From NCBI GenBank assembly GCA_047495785.1, contig JBLDXI010000007.1, positions 992,001-1,056,000 of the forward strand: a stretch of DNA of 64,000 nt. The letters are read 5' to 3'. The translations under genes were made by a program, and so were the position numbers. Shown here one piece after another: positions 1 through 10,049 of the stretch (the first letter of the stretch is position 1; every line of letters starts with the position of its first letter). The notes below the pieces were generated by a model. It was not told the DNA's origin. It saw nothing but the letters and a program-made list of their open reading frames with translations, and searched no databases. Source of the DNA: Lepidodermella squamata (lineage: Eukaryota > Gastrotricha).

Positions 1-1100
1 AATTTTTCAATTTTCTTTCGATGGCCGGTTTGATGCGAGCTGAATCCTGCCAGAACCCAGCTTGTTATTTACATTTAATTGATTTAATTGAGCTAAATTT
101 TGCATTTCGAAGTATCTTCTCTATTAATATTTCCAACTTTCCGTGTCGCTGTGTAAACAACGGACGAGAACGTTGTGTTCGGGAGGCAATCTTTGCAAGT
201 CTCGTTTTGTTAACAACAAATAAAAAATTAAGTTAACAACTCGTCAACAAATTGTTAACAATAGAGCAGGCCTATCAAGGTTCCCAAGGCTGCTTTGCTG
301 AGTTCAGTGTTCCGTCTCCGATAATTGCCAAGCATATGATTAAAATAATTGTTCACGCGGAGATGGTGTCGCGAGCCCGGCGCTTAAGCAATCAAGAATG
401 TCCCCAGCTAAAATCATCGCAACTCATGCATAGAAAATCAGCGAATTTACGCTATACACCAATTCAATCGTTTACAACATAACCTACGACCCTGATCTAA
501 CACTCCTGGCATGAATAAATGACCATGCGGCATGGGGTTGGCAAGGGGATGGAGTGAAACTCAATGAAAGAACAATGGTCTTCAATTACATTCCTAGTTT
601 CGGACATTTTTCAGAAAGTGCGTGCTCGCCCTTTTGCGAAAAAATCCAAATTGAAAAACAACCCCTCATCCATACTTACGTGCAATTATAATTTGAGGTA
701 AACTTCCAAAATATGATTTATTAAATTTTGAAAAGAAACACCGTACTCAGCTCGTTAGGCTCTTACAATTTGAAGAAATAATTATTCTGGATTTTCTGAA
801 GTTAAAAATTTACTGCTCAAAACACTGAGTGTCGTAGTCGATAGCAGAGAAATTCAGGGCCTTTTTAACCTGGAAAAAGTCGAATTCCCGTAAAATTACA
901 ATTTGTGAAGGTCAAATCTCGAAAAAACTGTGCAGGTAGACCGGAGTCTGTTAAGCTACCGATAATTAAGGCGGGCTCGGTTACCTAAAAAACCAGCGAT
1001 AAATGCTTTTGGGTTTTATTCGCGCTTGACACAAACCTCAATTTGTAAAACAAATAAAGTAAAAAACGTAAATATTAATGTTTTCGAATTATGTCGCTAT
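1..1100. other. Intergenic, no gene seen
   Basis: No open frame here has a signal peptide, a splice-compatible continuation or a recognisable domain. The sequence is AT-rich. A TTTATT near 1014 is the likely minus-strand AATAAA of the gene that ends at 1114. Confidence 0.6.
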
Positions 1101-1113
1101 ATCTGAAGCTATC

Positions 1114-1416
1114 TCACGAAGACTTCGCCTTATTTTTGCTGCCGAAAGTGCTGGCGTAAGAACTGCGCGAACCGCTCGACGGGCCGAAAATCAAGCGGCT
1201 ACGGCGTTGCACGGCGATTAGCGGAAATTCAGACATGATGTCGCTTTCGCTGAAGGCTGTTTCAGGCGCCTGTTCCTCGCCATTATCTTCAATCACCGCT
1301 GCATCGTCTGTTTGGCTGCCCCTCGATTCACCAAGACTATTCGCCAGCCAGAAAGCTTGAGTCGATACACAAAGACAACCGATAACCAAAGCGATAACTG
1401 CGAAATTGCTGATCAT
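1114..1416 (-). CDS. Small secreted protein, unknown family
   Basis: A single-exon frame of 100 residues starting at an ATG. Residues 1-21 form a classic signal peptide (hydrophobic core AVIALVIGCLCV, then TQA before the likely cut). The mature part is acidic in its first half and basic and Ser-rich at the end (FGSKNKAKSS), and contains a dibasic-like QRRSR near residue 70 that could be a processing site. No cysteines remain after the signal, so this is not a disulfide-rich toxin or defensin type. A minus-strand AATAAA lies about 95 bases after the stop. I recognise no family. The ordered signal peptide and isolated position make it a plausible short secreted peptide or prohormone, but a second exon upstream cannot be excluded. 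Confidence 0.5.
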   Translation of the reverse strand: MISNFAVIALVIGCLCVSTQAFWLANSLGESRGSQTDDAAVIEDNGEEQAPETAFSESDIMSEFPLIAVQRRSRLIFGPSSGSRSSYASTFGSKNKAKSS

Positions 1417-1503
1417 TTTCGAGATATTTCTATGTTAGGTATAACCAGGATAAACAGAAGCAAATATTTAGAACGAATTTTTAGGAAAAACAAGAAGATT
1501 TGA

Positions 1504-2020
1504 CGCGCCACTGGTGACTTTGAGTGTTATTTTGGTGCGATCATGTGGTGTTTACCGCCGCCTTCAATACCATTTAGCCTGATGATACGGCGGGATATTA
1601 TTTCTGCGCCGATGAGCCGCCTCGGCCATAATTGCGTTTTGCGCTGATGCGTAAAAAACACTCCTTCAGGGATTGATGCCCGCAAAATAATCAACGCCCC
1701 ACACTCGGGCGAGGACAGCCTCCATTGATTTTTTTTCGGCGTGCGTGTGGAGGATTGCGTGAACTTTAATTCGAAGTTTTTTATTCATAAAAAATTGTGA
1801 AGGCGGATTCGTATTTTATGATCCCATCAGAAAAATCTTGTTACCATAAAATTTTATAAAAACATTGTTTTATTTTGATTTCCTCTCGTTTTTAAAATTG
1901 GATTGTTTGTATGAGGCCAAAGCTAAAATCGAGCAGATGAGGAAAGGAGTAGGTAGAAAATGCTTGCTAATCACGGTAAATTACGCTAAAATACGAGCAA
2001 ACAATTAAAGCGGTGTCTTA
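1504..2020. other. Intergenic, 3' flank of peptide gene
   Basis: No coding signal is seen. A TTTATT at about 1780-1785 could supply the minus-strand polyadenylation signal for the polyprotein gene that stops at 2024. Confidence 0.5.
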
Positions 2021-2023
2021 AAA

Positions 2024-3378
2024 TTAATTGGCATGGCGACGTTTGCGGCCGTAGATGGCAGGGTAGCCGAATCCAGTGTTAACAGCGCCGTAGCCGAGGC
2101 CGACACCGTAGCCTGGGTAGCCGTAGCCATAACCGAGACCGCCGACAAACGGAGCACCAACAAGTCCACCGGCTGAAATGATCGAAAATTACGAAAAATT
2201 CACGGAAAAAATTGGTAATAAATACCCAGAATTTGACGCTTTTCCTTGTGATGCTCATCATGTTCGTGGTGTTCGACGTCATCGGTATCGCGACGCTTGC
2301 GGCCATAGATAGCCGGGTATCCGAAACCGGTGTTAACAGCGCCGTAGCCGTAGCCAAGACCACCATAGCCGAGACCGCCGTAGCCGAAACCAGGGTAGCC
2401 AACACCGCCGAGCAGAACCTGGCGCTTGTCCTTGGGCGATTCGACGTCTTCAGTATCGCGGCGTTTGCGGCCGTAGATGGCAGGGTAGCCGAAGCCAGTG
2501 TTCACAGCGCCGTAGCCGAGACCGCCGTAACCAAGGCCGCCGTAGCCGAAGCCGCCGTAGCCGTAGCCCGGGTAGCCGAAACCGATCTGGCGCTTCTCCT
2601 TGATGTGTTCGGACACGTCATCGACATCACGACGCTTGCGGCCGTAGAAACCACCGACAGCTGGGTAGCCAACGCCAACGACGCCCGGGTAACCGTAGCC
2701 GTAACCACCGTAGCCAAGTCCGCCATAGCCAATACCGCCGTAGCCAGGGAAGATCTGTCGCTTCTCCTTGTGCTCTTCGTGGCTTTCGACATCTTCAGTA
2801 TCGCGGCGTTTGCGGCCGTAGAAACCTGCGCCGTAGCCGAGACCACCGTAGCCATAGCCCGGGTAGCCGCCGAAACCGCCGTAGCCATAGCCTAGACCAC
2901 CGTAGCCAACACCACCGTAGCCAGGGAAGATTTGACGCTTCTCCTTGTGTTCTTCGTGGCTTTCGACATCTTCAGTATCGCGGCGCTTGCGGGTGATGAA
3001 ACCAGGGAACGGATAACCAAAGCCAGGGTAGCCGAAGCCCGGGTAACCGTAGCCTGGATAGCCGAAGCCAGGGTAGCCATAACCAGGGTATCCCCAGCCG
3101 AAACCAGGGTAAAGATGGCGTTTCTCCTTATTGTCGTGGTGCTCAAGTTCAGCGTCTTCATCGACAGCCTCGCGACGTTTGCGGCCAAGAAGAGCAGCGC
3201 CTGGAAGGACACCGACGCCACCAGCGTAGTAGCCCGGGTAGAAACCACCGCCGTAGAAGCCGCCGTAGTAAGGCAGGCCGCCGTAAATTTGCCGCTTGTC
3301 GTGTTTGCTGGCGTGGTGGTCTTCATCGGCGAAGCAGGCCGATGCCGCTAGAAGAACCGCGAAAATAGCTATCCTCAT
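2024..3378 (-). CDS. Gly/Tyr-rich multi-peptide precursor
   Basis: Two exons (2226..3378 and 2024..2172) joined across a 53-nt GT-AG intron in phase 1 give 433 residues. Residues 1-17 are a signal peptide. The rest is seven long Gly/Tyr/Pro-rich segments, each starting after KR and ending at RKRR. Six of seven start with Gln (QIFPGYGG, QIGFGYPG, QVLLGGVG), a pyroglutamate former, and six of seven have Gly directly before RKRR (FYG-RKRR, AIYG-RKRR), the donor for C-terminal amidation. Acidic His-rich spacers such as DTEDVESHEEHKEKR separate them. This layout is that of a prohormone cut by furin/PC2-type convertases. Composition resembles the nematode YGGYG-type NLP antimicrobial peptides, though these segments are longer. 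A cuticular structural protein with furin sites is the alternative. Splicing adds the seventh repeat, and the protein ends RKRRHAN. Confidence 0.8.
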
Positions 3379-3459
3379 TGCTAAAACAAAGTGACTGAAA
3401 GATGGTGATGTTTTAATCGAGTCGAAACGACTGATGATTGAGCAGGTTGTTGAGGCGTG

Positions 3460-3467
3460 TATTTAAA
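3460..3467 (-). promoter_or_regulatory. TATA-like box of peptide precursor gene
   Basis: Minus-strand TTTAAATA lies about 85 bases upstream of the ATG at 3378, a suitable distance for a short 5' leader. No other TATA-like match is closer. Confidence 0.45.
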
Positions 3468-3884
3468 TGCTGGAATTGGCGACATTTGACCTGCAAATCA
3501 CGTGCGGGGAGGCCGCCAATCAGGCGACACGTGCGGCACGTGTCTGAAAATTCGCGCGTTGTCTAAAAATAGTTTTCCAGTTCAGGTGTTTACGTCCGAA
3601 TACATAAACCTGGAAACGAAAAGCGTACTCGAAAAGTTGAATCAGTTTTTCAGAATTTTTCTCTTACGGAAAAAAATCAGAAAAATTTCAGTTTTTTAAT
3701 AGGCCGTTTCGACAGAAATTTATTAAAAGGCCCTACTCCCAATTTTCTCGTCCTCCAAGAGTTTCCGGGTCGCGAATAATCTAATTCCCGATAAAGGACA
3801 GAAGAATTGTGATATTCCAAAAGATAGATTCAATAGATTTTCAACTGGATCGGTCCAGAACGGCATTCTGCAGCGTGGCCCGTA

Positions 3885-4107
3885 AGTAACGCAAGCAAAG
3901 AAAATACACAGAAAAGCATTCAGAAACTCTAAAATTAGAGAAAAATTCAAAAAATCACGAGAATAGTAATAAAGTAATTCACTTGTCAGTGGGATAAAAA
4001 TCCGGAGAAATTTGGTCCACCTAGGTAAAATACCGAAAATTACCGAACCAGTTACCATCGGGGTTTTCCGGGTTTTCTCCGGTAAATATTTGATATCTTC
4101 GCTCAAA
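3885..4107 (-). repeat. Dispersed repeat, copy A
   Basis: Minus-strand copy of a family found in several places here. It shares the block TTTACCGGAGAAAACCCGG, then AACCCCGATGGTAA, then a tail ending TTTCTTTGCTTGCGTT, with the copies near 31.9-32.6 kb, 46.4-46.8 kb and 63.6-63.8 kb. No open frame is inside. It is probably a non-autonomous mobile element. Confidence 0.6.
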
Positions 4108-4753
4108 TCGCGGACAAAAGATGAAATATTCTCTCGGTAGGTTCAATTTTAATAAATTAGTTGAATTTCCTATACAAAATTTAACAATACTTAAGGGACA
4201 CGCTGCATTTAGATTACTCCGGTTTATTATGATCATTCTAACTCTCAACTTCGATAGGGCGACCGTACCGTAGTTCTGATAGTTAGCACGAAAACTCTAT
4301 TTTTTATAGTATAGAACTCGAAACGTCATGAAACCCGAAAAGAATATCCATTTGAGAAGAACTGGCAACTACGGAATCGTTGCTATTATACAGCGTTTAT
4401 TACCTGGTTTTGTGGCGATTTTTCTGAATTTTTTGCTGTCTTCACTTTTATATTAATAAATCCGCTGTTATGAGCTGAAAATATCGTTCACCGACTTATG
4501 AATCTCTCCCGTGAGTTGTAGCCAAACAATGAAAGAGTGAACAAAAAAAACGAAAAAACATCAAGCCAGATTTTTGTGTTTATTCAAGTGTCGATCAATT
4601 GATTTTCATGGCTGAATCTTTTCTAGAGAGGTACAAATGAATTCATAGAACAACGCTGTTAAAACCGATCATCTTATCATAACGATTATGCCAATTTTTG
4701 ATTTGAAAATTCGTTGAAACAAATGTCCATGAAGCGATGATTGAAGTGGCAGC

Positions 4754-5134
4754 TCACTTGCCGAGACCAGCAACCGGGGCCCACGGCATGACGACGCCGA
4801 CCGGCGAGTAGCACTGCAGCAGGTACAGCGAGGTGAACGTGCAGCAGACGGTCTGACCGGGCAGGTTGTTGAGGAAGGTGCAGTGGAAGGCCGGCCTTTC
4901 GGTGGGGCCGTAGGGAGTAAAAACAACGGCACGGTCGTCGGCGTTAACGGTCTCCACGAGGCCCTCCTTCAACTTGGCCTCCAGCTCGGCGTTGAGAGCT
5001 AGCGGGTTGGCAGTGGTCGCGTCTTCAGTGGTTTTCACAACGCTTTCAACGGTTTCATCAACAGCTGCTTCGCCAAGCTCGCGGGCGAAAGCAAACGGCA
5101 GGGCGATGAGCAGGAACAGAGCCAAGGTGTTCAT
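4754..5134 (-). CDS. Small secreted protein with CC motif
   Basis: A 126-residue protein with a strong signal peptide (MNTLALFLLIALPFAFA) and an acidic Thr/Glu-rich propeptide-like stretch. The C-terminal domain has four cysteines (FHC, VCC, LQC) and the aromatic segment TPYGPTERPAF. I chose the ATG at 5134 rather than the longer open frame because the signal peptide starts there and a 59-nt GT-AG intron (5147..5205, ending TTTGTTTCAG) splits the 5' untranslated leader just upstream. A TATA-like TATTTAAA lies near 5286-5293, placing the start of transcription around 5255. The family is not recognised. It looks like a highly expressed secreted product. Confidence 0.65.
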   Translation of the reverse strand: MNTLALFLLIALPFAFARELGEAAVDETVESVVKTTEDATTANPLALNAELEAKLKEGLVETVNADDRAVVFTPYGPTERPAFHCTFLNNLPGQTVCCTFTSLYLLQCYSPVGVVMPWAPVAGLGK

Positions 5135-5779
5135 TTTGAATGAGATCTGAAACAAAAATACAAGCAATTTTTTTTTAAGAATTGATAGCGGTAAGGGTCC
5201 TATACCTCGTGAGTAGTAAGTGTTTTGAGCGATAAGTGAAAATGTAACTAAATCAATTGATGATTTCTTTAGGCTTAGGTACCGGTTTAAATACACGGCG
5301 CGAGGCGCGAAAACACCGGTGTTGCGTCATGCCTTTCATTGAGGTCCGTGTAGGTCGCGTGTCATTTAAAATGCTCTCGTGCCACATGTCGCATTAAAAT
5401 TAAACTGATCGCCTGGTTTCATCGAATAGCTCAAAGAAGGCGCGATTTTTCGTTTATGAATAAAAATTAGCACCACCAAAATTGAAATGTTCAGAGCACC
5501 TCATTAAACAAAATTTTAGTAACAAATTGTCTTACGAATTATTTTCTTTATTGATCGATGCACTCCAGGATTTTTATTGTAGCTACCTGAGGTGCCCACA
5601 GCTGTTTAGGCAGAAAATTTTTCAATTTTAGTTTCAAAAACTGCTGATATCGCTGATATCGATGATATCGACTGCTGATATCACTGATTCGTAAAATCGA
5701 TAATCGGTAGGTACCAGAAATCGATATCGGCTCTGCAGGCTGAAATATACCAATCGCCGATATCGCAAAAAAACGTGCA

Positions 5780-8112
5780 TTAGTGACGAATCGGTGTTAC
5801 TTCATACAGGGTATTTCAAACAGTGATAATTTCATACAGTGATAATTTCATACATTTTTACATTAAATCGTGACTATTTCATACAGTGTCAATCCGGACA
5901 ATGATTTTTCGAAAATATCAGTGGAAATCGTGATTATTTCGTACAAAACAAGGATTATTGATTTTAACTCATGAAATCGTGATAATTTCATACCGAAAAG
6001 GCGGGAGATGTAAATGAAACGCGTGTTAAACGAGCTATAAAGCGGCTCAGGAACCATAATCCAGCTTAATACCTCTTAATTGCTACTTACTCGCTACCAT
6101 GCTTTTCTCAATCTTACGGCATTTACTGTCTTTGTTTATCGTATGCGACGTATGCGGTAAGGATTGCCCCACTGAGCGCGGCTTGAAGATTCACAAGACG
6201 AAGATGCATCCAGGTAAATAGCCGGCCCAATGAGTAAAATTTGTAGCTAATAAGTCGCTGTATAGTAGGAAATGCCACACCGGCGTCTACATCTTCTACG
6301 CCGGCAATGAGCCGCCAAACTTCAGTTGCAATGGAGTTCGAGGACTCTATTCCCATGGCCTCATCCTTAGTCTCTTCATTCTCACAGAACGATGTCACCT
6401 TCAACATGAACAACTCGTTCATGCCAAGCGTCTCGTCTACTCCTGCCCGCCTCGCCGCCCCTGATCAAACCATGTTCCAGCCTATGTTTCAACAGTTCGC
6501 TCAGTTCATGAGATGGATGCAGCCAACTGCGGCTATGCAAGCCGGCCTGAGCTATGTCGTTATGTACTGGATAAAATCGGCGATCAGAACAGAAAAAGGC
6601 AAGTCTGTTCACGATGTATACAACGACAAGGTCGGGAAGATGTTGGACTTTGGCGAAGATCATGGTTTAGAACGGTCGAAACTAGTCACTGCTATTCCTT
6701 GCTACGAGAATTGCAAGCGGACGCTTTACCAGCACTTCGATCGCTGTCAACCGAAGAAGCCGAAAACCGTCGCCAAATGGTTCGATCAGCTTAGCTCAGG
6801 AGCCGAGAAGGTCAACCAGTATCGCTTCAACAGCCGCAACCAGCTCTTCCTTCGCCATTTCGAGATCGTTCGGAATATCAAGGTTCCCGGAGCATTCGCT
6901 GTTTACGCGACCGATGCTGATTTGATTCGGATGGCTCAGTCAACTAGGACGTTCGTAGATGGCACCTTCAAATGCGTGCCAATTATCTTTTACCAACTAC
7001 TCGTATTCTTGACTCTGTTGAAGGACAAATTTGCGGTTCCAGCGTGCTACGTCCTCATGACGAACAAGTCTCAAGAATTGTACGTCAAGGTCTTCCAGTA
7101 CCTCAAAGGCGAGATGCTCAATCTAGTTCCATCAATCACGCAACCGCTAACAACTTGCGACTATGAACTTGGCATGATGAATGCCTTGGCTCTGGTTTTC
7201 CTCTGCGACATAGCAGGGTGTCATTTTCATTACTGCCAAGCCGTTTTGAAATGGGTGCATGAGAACGGTCTATGGACCGATTATCTTCTGGTGGAAGGCG
7301 AAATTCATCGCATCGTTCGCCGTATAATGGCCATTCCTCTGCTGCCTATGGATCACATGAGACCCGCTTTTGATTTAATCTGGTTTGGCGCCCAACCCCT
7401 TATCGACCAATCCGAAAATTTGAAGAAATTTTTCGAGTACATCGATTCGTATTGGTTTAAAGTTGTAACCGAGGAGAGATTTTGTGTTTATCGAAAGGAA
7501 TTTCGCACTAACAACTTTGCAGAAGGCAACAACAACAAGATTAACACGAAGGTTGGAGTGAGTCACCCTAATGTCTGGCGCTTTTCGAATTCTATGCTCG
7601 AGCTAGAAAACGATTCTCGAGTTGTTATCGACCAAATCACCGCAAACACCTACAAGCCGGCTAGCTCCGGAATCAAGCTTTATGCAAAAATATCGAACTT
7701 GATCAAGCTGCGCTGGGACGAGTTCGATCAGAACAAGCTTACTCCAATTGAGTTCTTGGATGCGGTTTCCGATGCGCTTTCTCAACTCAAGGTGAAGAAG
7801 CCAAAGGCGAAAGAAGACTTTCGCGAACTGGCCCCTTTGGACTTTGTTGATCCTGAGGGTGAAAGTGAAGATGATAATAATGGTGATAAAGATGATGATT
7901 AACGGTTAAATCTGTTTTCGGGTTGTAGAGAAAATAAAGTATGAAATTATCACGATTTTCGTTGGTATTTTTTTCGTATGAGAATTATCACGAAAAAATC
8001 AGAAAAATGTCATGAAAATATCACGGAAATAATGTACGAGTTACTACTGGTTTTGTATGAAATTATCACTGTATGAAGTACCCTGCATGAACTAACACTT
8101 TTCCTTAGTGAC
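5780..8112 (+). mobile_element. Complete MULE-type DNA transposon
   Basis: The element body is 5788..8104. Identical 8-bp direct repeats TTAGTGAC flank it (5780..5787 and 8105..8112). The ends are inverted: the 44 bases at 5794..5837 match the reverse complement of 8055..8098 at 40 positions (core CAGTGATAATTTCATAC). Both ends hold extra copies of the ATAATTTCATAC motif, as expected for subterminal transposase-binding sites. The single gene inside encodes a Mutator-like transposase. The 8-bp duplication length fits Mutator (8-10 bp) and the coding domain excludes hAT. All parts needed for movement appear present. Confidence 0.85.
6099..7902 (+). CDS. MULE transposase with C2H2 finger
   Basis: Two exons (6099..6213 and 6266..7902) joined across a 52-nt phase-1 intron give 583 residues. 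Residues 17-38 are a C2H2 zinc finger spaced C-x2-C-x12-H-x4-H. The MULE DDE core follows: FVDGTF (Asp about 270), TTCDYELGM (Asp about 337), the family C-x2-H signature in GCHFHYCQ, and the TNNFAEGNNN motif (Glu about 458). The tail is very acidic. The enzyme would cut and paste the flanking element by its inverted ends. No stop or frameshift interrupts it. An alternative is to start at the ATG at 6307, which would lose the finger; the phase-matched intron and intact finger argue for the longer form. Confidence 0.8.
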
Positions 8113-8475
8113 ACTTTTTGTTAGCCACTGAAATGAAATAATGAAAAATTGTGGTTCAAAGGAAAACGATGAACTCGAAAACCCGATTTTTTCCTTTATT
8201 TCCGGCTGAATTTCCGAGGCCTGAGTTTTCTCGCCCTTGGAGAGCATTCATTTCGCAATGTAAACGGCTGATCATTCTACACGAAAAATTAAGCCGTTCT
8301 GTGTTCCGAATCCCGCCATCGTCCATATTTGTCACACAAGTTAGGAAAGGCAATTAAAACTCGAATTTTTATTGAAATCCATCGAATATATTTTTTTTCA
8401 ACAGAAAACCTCATACTACGAGCTGATTTTTAAAACAGAATTTGTAAACGTTGAAATTATGAAATCATTTTTTTC

Positions 8476-10044
8476 TCATGCTCCTGGCAGCATGCCCAGG
8501 GTGCGCATTGCCACCTGGTCGCCAGTGTGAACAGCATCTCGTTCAGCCGAGGATAAAGCATGGCCGCAAATCAGAACATTGTCGATATTTCCCACGAAGC
8601 CGCCCAAAATTTGATCAGCACCAATAGTATACGGACAGTGGCCGATAAAAAGATCGCCGGAAACCGCGGCCGATGAAGCAAGATTCTGTAAAATTTGAAA
8701 AATTACAAAAAATTACGAAAAAAATCAGGTAATTACGCCATCAACGTAAACATTGACAGTTTCATCGAGCCAAATGACGCATGCTTGGTGCCAAGAATCT
8801 CCAGCTAAGTCTACACCGGTCGAATTGAATCGATTGAAGGCGGTTGTAGTCATGCCAGCTTCGAAATTTCGACCCTTAACGCCGCCATAGAACGTGAAAT
8901 GGGAATCTAACTCAGACGCTGAATTCCGATTAGATAAAATACCACCGTCGGCATTGCCGCTAAAAAATTCTAATAAAATCCGCAATTTTTAAATTCAAGT
9001 TCATACTAGAAACTGAAACACCACGACGCTTGATTTCTCGTTCCAGTAGCACCGAGATCGATCGATTTAAGACCCGGAATTTCAAGCCTCGAGGTTCCAC
9101 CTTTAACCTTGAGAGAGCCGCCACTTCCAGTTGCGGTCATACTCCCGTCGAAAGTCGCGCCATCAAATAGAAAAGTCGATAATTTCGAGGAAGATTGATC
9201 CAAGGTGTTAGCATCAAACGGCAGCCATAGCTGGCACAAATTGCCAGAATTATTATTCTGATACTCATCCAACTGGAACGTTGAGCAACCGCAACTGTCG
9301 AGATTGAAGCGTGACCCGGTTGCGCATTTAATTTTCAATGCATTGATTTTGAAAAAATTCGCGCCATCAGTGCCACGAATTACAGTACCGGCGGCGTCGC
9401 GGCAATGCGTCGAATTGATGCGTTGAACGTCGAGGCGCACCTCGCACGAATCGCGACACGTGAGATCGCGCTCGCAGATGCCACTTTCAGGGTTAAAACG
9501 GGTGAATCGTTCGCAACACACCTGCTCACGCGAGTCGCATTTTTGGTACGAATTACAAGGCTAAAAATAAAAAATAAAAAATTATTTGGCGTAAATTCAA
9601 ATATTATTATTAAAAATTAAATTAAATTTATTTTAAGGCAGATTTTTTCATAAAATAATGAAAAATATTCTATACCTGTCCGGCTTGATAGAACCGATTA
9701 GTTGTTGATTTGAGGCATGGGTGAGGTGAACAAGGCTCGTCTGGATCTTCCTCGATGCACGTCATGACCCGTTCATCAAAAGCCGTTCCATCAGCACACG
9801 GCCGAGCTAGACCTGTCGCATTGCCATCGTCTAAGAAAAAGCACTATCCCCTTCAATTAAAAAATGTAATAGACTGAGGTCATCACTTTCTTACCTGAAT
9901 AAAGGAGCGGCAGTCCTTGGGGTTGGCGTAGTGATCCTTCTGATTACGCCGTTCTCTACATTCTTGGCAGAATTCGTTAGGAAATTGAGCGAAAACAGCG
10001 CTAGCTAACACAAGGATAACTGAAGTGAAAGTTGATGTTAACAT
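8476..10044 (-). CDS. Secreted chitin-binding / LamG protein
   Basis: Five exons (9895..10044, 9676..9843, 9007..9560, 8737..8959, 8476..8685) with introns of 47-118 nt and consistent phases give 434 residues. A signal peptide (core SVILVLASAVFA) is followed by two peritrophin-A-like (ChtBD2) modules. The first contains DCRSFIQC ... CADGTAFDERVMTC, with its cysteines split across the first intron. The second contains CNSYQKCDSREQVCCERF. The C-terminal half is a LamG/concanavalin-like sandwich with the hallmarks DSWHQACVIW, VNVYVDG and GFVGNIDNVLI. It should be secreted and bind chitin through the N-terminal part, so a cuticle, eggshell or peritrophic role is likely. A minus-strand AATAAA lies about 100 bases beyond the stop. 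Confidence 0.8.
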
Positions 10045-10049
10045 GATTT

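Noticed and set aside
2212-3351. Long plus-strand open frames opposite the peptide gene (Val/Ala-rich).
   Set aside because: They are shadows of the repetitive Gly/Tyr codons on the other strand, with no signal peptide or domain.
6123-6663. Minus-strand frames under the MULE gene.
   Set aside because: Shadows of the transposase coding strand.
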